Shown piece after piece: positions 45,391-55,954 of a DNA stretch of 64,000 bases. The translations under genes were made by a program, and so were the position numbers. Origin of the DNA: Antrodiella citrinella. Lineage: Eukaryota > Basidiomycota > Agaricomycetes > Polyporales > Steccherinaceae. The notes under the pieces are model-generated. The model had not been told where the DNA came from, searched no databases, and was given only the letters and a program-made list of their open reading frames with translations. Position 1 is the first letter of the stretch. Each line of letters opens with the position of its first letter. The stretch lies in assembly GCA_004802725.1 (NCBI GenBank), contig SGPM01000096.1:1-64000 (forward strand). The letters are read 5' to 3'.

Positions 45391-45630
45391 TCAATCGCGC
45401 ACAGGAATGGTACGACGCCATGGTACACGACCTGCGTGTCCTAGAAGACGTGCCGTTGTGAGCGAGAGGACAGCGATGTTCAACATCAGTTGAAGTGGAG
45501 TCGGCAAGGGCCAACTCGTGACCTCCAGCGCACCACGAGCCAAGGCGTTCGTCCACCACAAGCACATGTCTCGCCAGATCAGAGCGGCGAGTAGCAGACG
45601 TCCACGCCTATATGGCAGGCTTGTCCCCAT
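45391..45630 (-). pseudogene. Possible remnant of a membrane-protein exon
   Basis: This minus-strand frame (80 codons) has two hydrophobic stretches, LLLAALIWRDMCLWWTNAL and LQLMLNIAVLSLTTARLLG. The last is reminiscent of the C-terminal helix of multi-helix proteins common in mushrooms. No neighbouring exon could be joined. It may be chance or a decayed gene. Confidence 0.2.
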
Positions 45631-45957
45631 CCAATGCAGCTGCGTCGATCACGATCGTCTTGTCTATTTCCCCAAGGCACCTCCGTTGAGTTTTGTACGT
45701 TCGGTTCTTCGCTGCTTTAGACCGGAAGCGTGTCCGACGGTGTTCTCAGGACGATGGTACTGATCTTCGTCGATTACAGGTTCGATTCCGCCGTGCCAAG
45801 GTCAGCTCTTCTATCCAACAGGCATGTGATGTTAACAGGAGACTGTTCATATGATAGTCCTTGGTCGCGTCGAGGGCGCTTTCACCCGACAGCGGACAGC
45901 AGGACACACACTCAGGACCCACGAGACGAGGGCACTATGCAGAATGGAATGTTGTGC

Positions 45958-46565
45958 ATGAGTTCCCCGTTTTCTGCGTTGTCGAGTAAGATCTTCCGCA
46001 TTTCTATTCATTGAAGATGTACTGATCTCGTTCAGGCGAAAGCTTGGTTGACTGACAGTACTTCGCTGGCCATGACATAAGTCGTGTCTCCCGGCGCTCG
46101 TATGTCGCCCTCGACACCATTCCTATACACCGAGTACATTGAGCTATGTCAAGACTCGAAGTCCTCTTGCACGTATCTGAAGGTGCAAGGTCAGCTACGG
46201 CCGACTGGGATTGCTTCGGATGCTTGTCTCTCCAACGCAGACCTGCGAAATAGAATATTGGGTACACGAGTTTCCCGTTCTGTGCGATACTGAGTACGAG
46301 CTTTCGCATTCTCTCTGCATGAAGATACGCTAAACTCGTTTAGGCGAAAACCTGCTTGACCTCAGTAGTTCGGCGGTCGTGACATCCGTTGTTTTCTGTA
46401 TGTCGTCGTTCACGTCGTTCTTATACGCCCACTTCATTCGGCAGGGGCAAGACCCGAAAGCTGTACGTACCTGAGGAACCCCACAAGGGAGCAAGATCAG
46501 CTACGGACGGCTTCGGATGCTTCGGACGCTTGGCTCTCCAGTGCAGATGTCGATTCTAGTGGATC
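45958..46565. repeat. Degenerate tandem repeat, about 305-bp unit, two copies
   Basis: Copy 1 (about 45958-46265) and copy 2 (about 46266-46565) share, in order: GAGTT.CCCGTT, CTT.CGCATT, GAAGAT, TCGTT.AGGCGAAA, TATGTCG, CATTC/CGTTCTTATAC, TCAGCTACGG, GCTTCGGATGCTT and TCTCCA.(C/T)GCAGA. A third partial match, ATATTGGGTTTACGAGTACG, occurs at 46781. Both strands are full of stops, so any coding origin is decayed. Confidence 0.5.
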
Positions 46566-47972
46566 ATCTCTTTGAGGATATGTTTTCTGTTTACGACCCC
46601 GACGGTCCTTCCTCCGAGACAGAGATGCCGCTAGGTGTGTTCCGCGTTCAATTCGAAATAAATCGTCTCTCATATTGGTCTGCTCACAGGAAGGTGCTGT
46701 ATATTCTCGTACGCGTGTGCAATTATGCCGCGACACGTCTGACAAATGATTCTTCGTGATGTGTTTGTCGAGACTGAGCGCTGATATTGGGTTTACGAGT
46801 ACGACCCGTTCTTGTGATTACGCCCGGTATCGTGCTTGCAACTACTTCGGCGTCATTATAGCTAACAGAGACCACGCCAAGTACTGGCAGCCCTTCCGCG
46901 ACCCACACTGGTTCTGCTATCACTCAAAGGAACCACCTAGCAGAGTATTTTGCGACGCAAGACATACAATTTTTTTGTCTGTGCTTGGCGTTCACTGAGT
47001 CACTGCACGGACACCTGTTCCCCGGAGCCTTTTCCTCACTTTCTTCTCACACCATCCACAGCTGTTCCCATCGACGCTTCCGACGCTTCCCCATACATTG
47101 GCCTTGACGTGCGCGAGCTGCGCATGACGAGCTTTCGAGCCTTCTCCAATGGCATATGAACATTCCCTAGGATGGCCAAGGTGCTCAATTCGTGTCGCTG
47201 CCTTCGAGTGACAGTATCCTACCCTGACGGGACGCAAATGATCTCAAGAAGAAGAAACCAAGTCGTTTTGTAACGCTTACATGCGCTTACAGCTATAAAC
47301 GTATATGAACGCCAACGTCGTGGGGCAACACACGATGACACACTCCACTATTCCCGCGTCCGTTGCTACGCGTCCGACGCCTACTGCCAGACCTGAGACA
47401 ATTGCCACAAGGCGTGTGTCCTGTTTGTGACCCTCACGCGACAGTTCGCATCCCGAAGATCATCTACACCACATGGTGCAGCTGCAGCCGCAACTACGTT
47501 TACCTGCAAGAGGTGTTCGCAAGACCAATTCCACGCTTTGTTTACTCTACGACTCTACAAATCTTTGAGTGCAATTACGCCAAGATAATTTGGCAGCGAG
47601 GACCGCGGTGGATTCGCGGACTTTGCGGTCATCGGTCGCGCAGGGTGTTGTGGCGGGTGATCAGAACGGGTTTGATCATCAGTTGACGCGAATGAGATTT
47701 TCCGAAGCGTATCATACAAGGCGCGTAGGCGCCCATGATTCTGTAGGGTCACGCTGTCAGCTATCGCTACGGTAAGCCTGAGTTTCACAGACCTCGCTGT
47801 CTATTGGCACTGATGGTGACCTTGTTCTCAGCCGACTCTTTCTTTTTCTTCACGAGCTCACCACCGAGCACGACGACGACCTCCTCTCATTCTCCCGCTG
47901 CTCTGGCGGACCTCACATTCATTTTTCAGCGACATTCCTTTCGTTAGACAACACTAAACGACTTGTGCAACG
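46566..47972. other. Gene-poor region, right part
   Basis: No supportable gene. Short frames only. The last 150 bases are CT-rich and lead into the start of the SH3 membrane-protein gene (GTGCAACGATG context). Confidence 0.5.
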
Positions 47973-49994
47973 ATGCACAACCTCCCCATGAAGATGCGGA
48001 AAGTTCCACACACAAAAATTTTGCAGGAGCGCGGACTGCTGGGACTTGACGTTCCTGCGATCATAGACAAAGTGCCCATTGTAGGATCCGTTGCAGCGAA
48101 GGCAGTGGAAGCCTTGCCTAGCATAGTGAGTGAGGTTCCTATCGTCGGACCCGTGTTGGCACCAGTCGTCGCGGCTGTTGCAGGACCAGACACTCCTACA
48201 CCTACACCCACACCTACACCCACACCTACACCTACACCTGCGCCTGCACCTTCACCCACACCAGCCCCGTCACCACCACCATCGTCTTCGTCTTCTCCTC
48301 CTCCTCCGCCTCCACCTGCAAACAACCCGCCACCACCAAACAATGGTGGGTCGTCCGACAGTGGGTCAGGCCCCAGCGGTAATTCTGGCAACGGATCAGG
48401 GTCGGGCAACGGTTCGGGTAATAACAACGGTGCTGGTAACGCACCAGCTCCACAACCCAACAGTCCCTCGAATAGTCCTCCTCCCAGCTCTCCTGAGTCT
48501 TCTCCCACTCAACCCGAACAACCGCCGGCCAGCAACTCCGAGCCAAGCCAAGATGGCAACAGTGCTAGCAAATTCGCACCCACTGGCGCCGTCGATGTCG
48601 CCGTGAGTGGTTCTTCGGAAGGCAATGCCAGTGGGGGTGACGTTCCTATACGTACTATCAACCCCACCGCGTCCCAGCCATGGCAGGCTGCAGTAAACGT
48701 CGCGAACCCCACTAGTGCAGGCGACAGCAGTCCTGCTCCGACCACTGACTCAAACGGAGATGTCATTACTCCGGCGACCACAGCAAGTGGACCACACCCC
48801 AGCATCATTTCTGGAGGCAACATTCCTACTGTTGGCGGTTTCCCGCTTGGCGGAGGCTCCGGCGGTCCTGGAGACGGGAGCTCATCTGGCGGGAACGGGC
48901 AGGGTGGAACCATCAGCGGACCGAATGCTAAAACCAGACTGTCGACAGGTGCCATTGCGGGTATCGCAGTCGGTGCCGCCCTCCTGTTGGCCTTAGTGTC
49001 GATCTGCATTGCTCGTGCTTGTTATATGAACAAGCGTGTTGCCCGTCGTAAACAGTGGTTCGGGAAGAAGAAAGCACCTGGTTATGGTGCTGCAGCAGGA
49101 ATTAGTAGCAACGATGTGGACATCAAGAAGAACCGTACTTCTCACCGAAGTTCCTTCGGGACCACCATCGATCGTGGGATCAGGCCGTTCCCTGCTGATC
49201 CGACGTGGCCTTTCAACACCTTTGCTGCTCCTTCCAGTCCCACGATGAGCCAAGGACCGTCGCGTTTCTCCGTCTCGGTCCCCTCTGCTGCTTCTCCCAT
49301 TGCGGACACCATGCCATCCCCCGTTGTCCGTACGAGCGTAACTGAGGGCGACGACGGTTTCATCTCTGGCCTTCAACGCGACTCTGGCGGATTCGACTAC
49401 CTGATGATCCCTGATACTGCCACTGTAAAAGGTGGTGTCAGCGACTTCCCAGCTCTTTCTGTGCGCACCTACTCGTCTACCGAGTCGTTGACCTTCCCGC
49501 GTCCGCCCACCGGAGAGTCTCAACTCATGAACGAGGATTCCAACTCCACCTTGCGCAACTCTACTCTGCGCCCTAACAGCGCATACTTGTCCCCAAAGAC
49601 CTCTGGCTACGAGTCGAACAACTCTGATGACCATTCCGTGGACAACCCCTTCACCGACTTCGTCACCGTTGACTCCCACTTCACCTCTTCAACTTCAGTC
49701 GACGCTTCCGCCACCGAGCACTTCGCTGCAGTCGAAATCATTAAGAGGCCGTTCGTCACCACCATGACTGACGAAATCTCCGTAAAGCCTGGTGACCAAG
49801 TCCGCGTGAGAAAGCGGTTCGACGACGGGTGGGCGTACGCAGAGAAACTGTCGGATGGGACGAGGGGTTTGTTCCCCATCGACTGCTTGAGGGACGAGAA
49901 CGAAGATTTGCCTGCGTTCTTGGCTTCCAAGCGAATAAGTAGTTATTCCGGAATGAGAGAGCTGCGACTCAGTAAAGTCGGAACAGCTGTCTGA
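47973..49994 (+). CDS. Single-span membrane protein with cytoplasmic SH3 domain
   Basis: One exon encodes 673 residues. The N-terminus (MHNLPMKMRKVPHTKI) lacks a classical signal peptide but has repeated hydrophobic motifs VPIVGSVAAKAVEALP and VPIVGPVLAPVVAAVA (residues 30-70). Then come a Pro-Thr repeat, polyproline, a Gly/Ser/Asn-rich and Ser/Thr-rich region likely to be glycosylated, and one transmembrane helix, GAIAGIAVGAALLLALVSIC (about 325-347), followed by a basic stop-transfer CYMNKRVARRKQWFGKKK. The cytoplasmic part is Ser-rich and ends in an SH3 domain (about 585-643: EIIKRPFVTTMTDEISVKPG, VRKRFDDGWAYAEKLSDGTR, GLFPIDCL). The plan recalls fungal surface sensors and Fus1-like fusion proteins, but no orthologue can be named. 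The absence of introns is unusual in this window. Confidence 0.88.
   Translation: MHNLPMKMRKVPHTKILQERGLLGLDVPAIIDKVPIVGSVAAKAVEALPSIVSEVPIVGPVLAPVVAAVAGPDTPTPTPTPTPTPTPTPAPAPSPTPAPSPPPSSSSSPPPPPPPANNPPPPNNGGSSDSGSGPSGNSGNGSGSGNGSGNNNGAGNAPAPQPNSPSNSPPPSSPESSPTQPEQPPASNSEPSQDGNSASKFAPTGAVDVAVSGSSEGNASGGDVPIRTINPTASQPWQAAVNVANPTSAGDSSPAPTTDSNGDVITPATTASGPHPSIISGGNIPTVGGFPLGGGSGGPGDGSSSGGNGQGGTISGPNAKTRLSTGAIAGIAVGAALLLALVSICIARACYMNKRVARRKQWFGKKKAPGYGAAAGISSNDVDIKKNRTSHRSSFGTTIDRGIRPFPADPTWPFNTFAAPSSPTMSQGPSRFSVSVPSAASPIADTMPSPVVRTSVTEGDDGFISGLQRDSGGFDYLMIPDTATVKGGVSDFPALSVRTYSSTESLTFPRPPTGESQLMNEDSNSTLRNSTLRPNSAYLSPKTSGYESNNSDDHSVDNPFTDFVTVDSHFTSSTSVDASATEHFAAVEIIKRPFVTTMTDEISVKPGDQVRVRKRFDDGWAYAEKLSDGTRGLFPIDCLRDENEDLPAFLASKRISSYSGMRELRLSKVGTAV
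48193..48243. repeat. CACCTA hexamer repeat in coding sequence
   Basis: CACCTA/CACCCA hexamers encode a Pro-Thr run in the SH3 membrane protein. Length changes would keep frame. Confidence 0.75.
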
Positions 49995-51256
49995 TCTCAT
50001 CCGCAGTGCCTGACACCCAGGTGAGTTCGCCCTGAAGTCCATTCCTTCTTGACTGTTCATTGTACTGACTGTTACCCCTTGCTCTCAGCATGCATACCCA
50101 CACCCTATCTCCTCGGTACACACCGTTCATCTCTCATCATCATGTTCTTCAACACATCGCCTTACACTTTTATCTATCCCCCGTGGCTCATGCTGGACAA
50201 GTGTCGCTCCCTCTTGTTTATACTTCACCTATTCTTGTCGTTGGACAGCTCATCCGAAGGAGCGGAACTTGTTTATACCCCCCACCACCCACCTGTGATC
50301 CCCTACGTCGTTTGCTGTAGCGTGAGTGCGTTGCACTGTGTCTTCGATGCCTTGTTCTGTTTGTCCTTTGTGCTTGTGATTGATCTTCTCACCTCTAGCT
50401 GTTCTTTTTTGTTGCCTGACAAGGGCGTACTGTTATCCCTCGTCTTGCCGTCTTTGTTTTTGGATCGTCCTTCTTGCTCGCCAATTCATTCGTACATATA
50501 TCCTTGTCTTTTCGCTCAAATATACGCTATTCGTACATATATCCCCCTTTTGTTTTCCTATATTTTTCTTTCTCTCGACCACCATTTGTTTTCCGTAATA
50601 GAACTTTCTTGTCCATCTTTCCTGGATGCAGTACACGATTCACGAATATTATCTCCGTGTTGTAGTTACCTTCAAGTAAAGTTTAAAGCAGTTGTGTTTG
50701 TTTACCTTGTATCTTCTCGAATCGAAATGCGCACAGTTGCGGAAAATCGGCGAGAGTTTGTGATTGACGCGAGGACTGTGTGAACGTCAAACAAGAGTTC
50801 ACGACGCTCCACGTTCCGTTCGAGTCCACCCTCGTATGTATATCCGCAGTTGGTTCTAAGCAGGGCAAATGGCAGGTTAAGCTGGGTTTATAACGTACAG
50901 ATAATTTCGTGAAGGGAGGCGTAAAAAATCACTAGCGAATCAATCGTGAAGTGAATGCAGCAGCGAGCAGTAGTCCGGTGAGAGAGAGGAGGTAGTTTGG
51001 GCAAGTAAAGGCGGTGATGAATGGAGAATGCAGTGTGCAAAAAGATGCAAAGTGCGTCAGAATCCCAAAAACGGGTATAAACAGAGTGCTGAAGGGGGCG
51101 GTCCATAAATTGAATACAAGTCTAAGTATTGACGATGAAGTGAACGTATGGAAGGCATCTGTTGTGTCCGTAGGAATGTGAATGGTTCGAGTCAAAAGAG
51201 AGTCGCGGATAATGTAAGGTTCAGCAAAGTGACTGACTGGCGAGATCAGGGAAAGC
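49995..51256. other. 3' region of the SH3 gene with a probable 3'-UTR intron
   Basis: A good GTGAGT donor at 50021 and a CTCTCAG acceptor ending at 50088 bound a probable 68-base intron 27 bases after the stop codon. Downstream the plus strand is pyrimidine-rich (50100-50700) and open by composition for 245 codons from 50049; that frame looks like untranslated sequence rather than a gene. The 3' end of the next minus-strand gene follows. Confidence 0.5.
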
Positions 51257-52645
51257 TTATAACGATAGGACACCAGAGAGTATGGGGAGAGCGGCGACAG
51301 AAATAACTACTGACGAGACCATCCATAATGATGACCATGGCAATGTCCGAAGAGCACTAAAAGCATCTCAGTAAGCTGCAAGCAAAAATCCAAGTTCTGA
51401 ACGAGGCGACTCACAAGGAGGATGGTCGGGCCGTAATCTTCACATTCATGACAGCTACCAGACCGTCGATCGCATTTGAGCCATTCACACCTACACTAAG
51501 GTAATGATTGATTCCATTGCTGGAATTGGACAGCAAGCCTGAGATGTACGAAACGTTCGTTTGGTACGTATAATTGGCGAAGGATGACTCTCCAGAAAAT
51601 TGCGATGTGTTGGTGAGAGCACTTGTAGGGATGACTTGATTCGTGATATTGCCGATCATCCAGTCACTGCAAAGATAGATTGATAAAATGAAAGAGGGCG
51701 AGTACGAGGAGAATCTCACCGTCCGAGGTTGTACCTATCATGTCAATGTGACAACTTGTGAGAGGCACATACGAAGAAGGTGATATGCCGAGCTTACCCA
51801 TTAGGAATGATATCGTGACCCACTATACGGAAAGCACGAGGTCAATAGATGTTAGCACGCGCCAAAGTAGCTCACGTACACTTTATAGGCAGTTCGTACG
51901 ACGATGCTATGAAAATTGCACCGCTGGTGGATTCTGAGTGGATGCCGATTGTGAGCGGTTTGCGGGGACACACCTATCTGCATTCGGTCCGTTCTGTACC
52001 CAATACCGAAAGTGACCGCCACCCTCCACGGTCTCTTCACACGTTCCTAGCTGAGGGTCGCCATAATCCCATCGTATGACTGCCGTTTCATTCACTGGCA
52101 AACAATCGAGAGGAGAGATCATGAAAACATGAAAAGGTGTTGCAGAGTGGACACGTACATAAGCCCTTCCCGTCGCCAAGATTCGCTGCTTGGTCGTCTC
52201 CCAGGTGTTGTCCTAGACATTCACTTGCGTATCCAAACGACCTTGAGATACGAAACAATGTCAGGAGATAGCGACACCGCTTAAGAAACTAGGGTGCTCA
52301 CAAGAAGTAATTCCGCAGCCCTCCGTCAGTCTGTTGGTCCTTCATGACGTCGGGATCAGAATTTGCGGACATGATAATGTTGAGAGGTTCTCCAAGACCA
52401 GCTGGAAACGTCCCAGGTACGCTCTAAATAAAACAACGTTCAGCACAAGGACCGAGAGTCCAAACACCGTTCCATACTGTCAACATGCTCCCTCCATTGC
52501 TCAAGGGATTAAAGTAGCCTTCTGGTGGTACGTTTGATCGTCTAGAAAAGGGACTTGGTGGTGCTCGTCGATAGTCGGGGTGTAGGTCCGCAAAGGAGAG
52601 AGTGGGTGCACATAACAGCAAGAGAAACAAATACGATGCTGCCAT
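51257..52645 (-). CDS. Secreted or surface-anchored protein of an uncharacterised basidiomycete family
   Basis: The start MAASYLFLLLLCAPTLSFAD (ATG 52645) is a strong signal peptide. Exons then give PPEGYFNPLSNGGSMLTVWN, VPGTFPAGLGEPLNIIMSAN, SDPDVMKDQQTDGGLRNYFL, LPVNETAVIRWDYGDPQLGT, ETVEGGGHFRYWVQNGPNAD, SGAIFMASSYELPI, DWMIGNITNQVIPTSALTN, SYISGLLSNSSNGINHYLSV, and NGSNAIDGLVAVMNVKITAR. An in-frame stop exists at 51411, but a perfect GTGAGT donor there joins, in frame, to a last exon ending VVISVAALPILSGVLSL (stop 51257-51259), giving a hydrophobic C-terminal tail as in GPI-anchored or tail-anchored proteins. Several N-glycosylation sites are present. I recognise the pattern as a recurrent hypothetical protein of mushrooms; no function is known. 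Confidence 0.83.
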
Positions 52646-53800
52646 TATTCTGGCAAACAAGAATGGGTGGTCGTGAGGGTTGAGAGGATAGTTGGTCGCG
52701 TCGGTTACCGACTTTCTGAATAATAATTGTTATCGCGCGGCATGCCAGCGTCTACGATATTGACGAGGGCATTGTTACGTCAGCGTCTCGCCACCCTTTG
52801 TTCTTTCTTCGTGAGCTGGCAACAGCAAATACTTGGTCAATATCAAGCAACTGTTGTTCAGTGTCGAGACAGTGAATGTGGCGTACTGCATATGAGCTCT
52901 CACAAGATCTCGACCTGCTCAGTTTTCTCTTCCAACAACAACGGCTGCTACACGTCATCCAGGCCACGGAAGGCTAGCGACATTGGGCCCCGCGTTCCCA
53001 GACATCCACCCTTGGTCCCAACAACGAAGGTTGCATTATAGCTGCTTTGCATTCGAGCAACGAGGGATGCTCGTATCCGATAGCTATGAACACGCGAACT
53101 TGGACTTTGGACAAACGTTTGGCCCCCGCTGCGAAGTGATTCAAGTTATAGGTCTCTAAGCGAAAACTTGGCTCAGAATGCACGAACTCGAGGTTCTGCC
53201 TCGCTCACAGTATCGTCCGGACTCATCGATCGATGCTTTTTTGGATGAGATCGACGCGCTCCGTTGTCCCTCATACCCGACCATAATGTTCCGCCCACAG
53301 GTCAGTCTGGCATCGTATCTCCGAGTCCTCTTACGTACTTACCTATTGACCCTGATGGCAGATGTCTTGAGGGTGGATGAAAGGGTCACGGTTTTTGCAA
53401 GCCTTATGATCTCTTAGTGAACGGCCTAAGGGACGGCGCACCAAACGCAAATGACCATTTGCGACTTGACCCACGACAGACTCGGGCTCGTGTCCTTTTA
53501 ATGTTTTCCCAGCCGTCCTGTCGTCATCCGTCGCCTCAGAATGTACATGTTCTGATGTATCAATGCATTCGCGTGCTACCACTGGCAGATCAGGTATACT
53601 CACACGAACTTGAGGTGTCTATGAACATGAGGGTTTAGCTCATGTGCGCTGACGGAATGCAACAGGAGGAGGTTTCGCATGTAAGCTAACTCAATCCGCT
53701 GACCGACCCCAGATACACAAAATCGCGACGATATGTTTATGGTGACAACTCATCGTATATTGGACTGTAATGCTAATACAATGCAGATGACACTACAATG
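52646..53800. other. Intergenic, nothing recognised
   Basis: Only short open frames on both strands, no exon-like series, no repeats noticed. The first 100 bases are the promoter of the minus-strand secreted-protein gene. Confidence 0.5.
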
Positions 53801-53819
53801 TTCACAAGATTCAGGCGCA

Positions 53820-54560
53820 TGTTGCTTTCCCTGGCCGACGCTCGAGGTTGACACCCCTTGCATCGAGCCAAGTACTTATCCTGAGGACCACGAAAAGGTC
53901 TGCGCCAGGACAACCACGATCCGATTTCTCGGACCGCGCTCGCCCTCCCTCAGGGAATGGGGGGACGCACCTATGCAAGCCATCCTCGTCGTCGTCGATT
54001 GCCCCGCGCCGCGTCATGCTGAAACAAGATTTGTCAGTGGCGAGTGGTCACGGAGGGTTTGGATGAAAGCGCAGAACAAATGGGCGCGTAGCCTGGTCTC
54101 GTCGACACCCTGCTCTCGGCCCCCTCAGGAGGAAGGGTAAGGTTTTGGAATCGAAGCCGCGAGCGCAATCCATGCCTGGACCTGGTGCAGATGGTCGCCA
54201 CCACACACGAGTCAGTCAGGCGGACGCAACTCAGAGCAAGCGAGACTGGTAGGATCCCGTTGCAGGGGTTGATGGTGGTAGGGCTAGCCACGAAGAGGCA
54301 TAAATAGAAAACGGACTCGATGTTGCGGTGAGGCAAACAAAGCCCGGTGCTGTTGGTAATGACCTCACGGAGAGGCGGACACGAGAGGGATGGGGACGAC
54401 GGCACCAAAGGGATTGAAAGAGTGGGTTGAGAGAATTCAACGAGGAACGACCTACTGTTGGATTAATGAATCATTAATAAAGGTTTGAAAGTGAACGGGG
54501 ATAAGAACCGGCACTCACCGCGACGGGGGTCGTTGTAGAGGGTATTAGAGGCTGACAGGA
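53820..54560. repeat. Tandem duplication of unknown locus, copy 1
   Basis: Shares with 54590-55320, in the same order: GCTCGAGG.TGACnCCCCT, a near-identical block of about 75 bases (53880-53956) starting GAGGACCACGAAAAGGTCTG, GGGACGCACCTATGCAAG, CTCGGCCCCCTCAGGAGGAA, CTGGAC..GGTGCAG.TGGTC, GCCACCACAC.CGAG.CAGT, and a CTCACCGCG..CGGG site. On the minus strand the last looks like an exon end with GTGAGT donor. No intact reading frame spans the unit. Confidence 0.65.
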
Positions 54561-54589
54561 ACCATATTAAGACGCATGGTTGGTTTCCC

Positions 54590-55320
54590 CGGTTTGTGCT
54601 CGAGGCTGACGCCCCTCACACGCACCAGGTACTTATCCCGAGGACCACGAAAAGGTCTGCGCCAGGACAACCACGACCCGATTTCTCGGACCGCGCTCGC
54701 CCTCCCTCAGGGAAAAGGGGGACGCACCTATGCAAGTCATCCTCCCCATTTGAAGTATCCCGAGTCCCCGCGCGTCATATTCGAGTGGTAGTATTGAGTC
54801 GCAATGAAGTTAGCCGAAAAGAGAAGAAACAGGCTTGTTGCCCAGTACCGTCGAACCCCCCCTCTCGGCCCCCTCAGGAGGAAGATTAGAGTATAGAGTA
54901 AAACCGCAAGCGCAGTCGGTACCTGGACTCGGTGCAGGTGGTCGCCACCACACGCGAGCCAGTCAGGCGTCGGACGCAACTCTTGGCGAATAGTAGTACG
55001 GCCGCGGTAAGGCAGGCAACGCCTCGCTGGGAGGTAGGCGCGAGAGGTGTCGGGGCTAACGGTACCCATGGAGTGGTTGAAAGAGAGAACGGGATTGAAG
55101 GGTGTTGAAAGAGAGAGCGAAGTTCGAAAGGGTGTTTTGAAGAGGGTACGAAGTTGAAGTAGCTTGACAAGGAAATGACCTACCGTTGGACTATAAGAGC
55201 GTTGTCAGTAGAGCCTCAAGGGTGCAAAAACATATATACTACTCACCGCGTCGGGATTGGGACGTCGAGATAGTAAGGCAAAGGAGGATGTTGGTGGCTG
55301 ACAAGACTCCGAGAGCGAAG
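54590..55320. repeat. Tandem duplication of unknown locus, copy 2
   Basis: Second copy of the unit at 53820-54560 at a spacing of about 757 bases. On the minus strand its upstream part reads a hydrophobic, signal-like stretch LLSFALGVLSATNILLCLTI, ending at SRRG before GTGAG, and copy 1 has the matching LSASNTLYNDPRRG before GTGAG. That suggests two small minus-strand genes or gene remnants, possibly for secreted proteins, but downstream exons could not be joined convincingly in either copy. Confidence 0.6.
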
Positions 55321-55954
55321 GAGAGAAGATGGGAGTCGAGAGAAAGAGAGGAAGAGAGGCCTGTCGATGAAGGGTCAAAATGGCTCCCTATATATACCCT
55401 TTTCCATCGGAGAATGAACCTTGCAAGCCTCTTCTGTGGCCATTTTGACGTGAAGTGAACTTCAAAACTTTCCATATTAGGCCCACCCCGACCCTTATTT
55501 GGACGGACGCGACGCGTCGATCGCGGTCGCGACCTACACGTGACAGGCGCGTAAACAAAAATGACGCGTAAACAAAATTTCACGTGCGCGTCCTTTCGCA
55601 TGTGATTATTTTGTTTGCATGTGATATCTATAAATAGATTCAGTTCCGACTCGCGGCGACTCCCGCTCATCCTGTGTTGCTGTAGATGGTTCAATGAAAT
55701 GGTATATTGGTGGTCTATATGGTACTGAATCGTCAAGAATACAAGAACAACGTAATAGGGGCGACATCATAAGTACGTTGACAGGTCGTGCGGCTCGAAA
55801 GCTCCAAGAAATATGCGATAAAGAACTTGAGGATGTCGTTGGTATGCTGGGGTCGTGAAGTGAATCGTGAGTCATGCAAATGGGTGGGAATCCGGATTAT
55901 GTGGAGAGGGTGTTCAAGGCGGATTACAAGAGACATTGGAAGGAAAGCGATGCT
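55321..55954. other. Intergenic, nothing recognised
   Basis: Includes GC-rich CGCGACGCGTCGATCGCGGTC at about 55507 and AT-rich sequence with ACGCGTAAACAAAA repeated twice near 55550-55580. No gene supported. The 3' end of the DUF2235 gene lies just to the right. Confidence 0.45.

Noticed and set aside
50049..50783. 245-codon plus-strand frame, rich in Leu/Phe/Ser/Tyr, looking like a membrane protein
   Set aside because: It lies directly in the pyrimidine-rich 3' region of the SH3 gene, begins inside a probable 3'-UTR intron, and its hydrophobicity follows from T/C-rich composition. No domain or exon partner.
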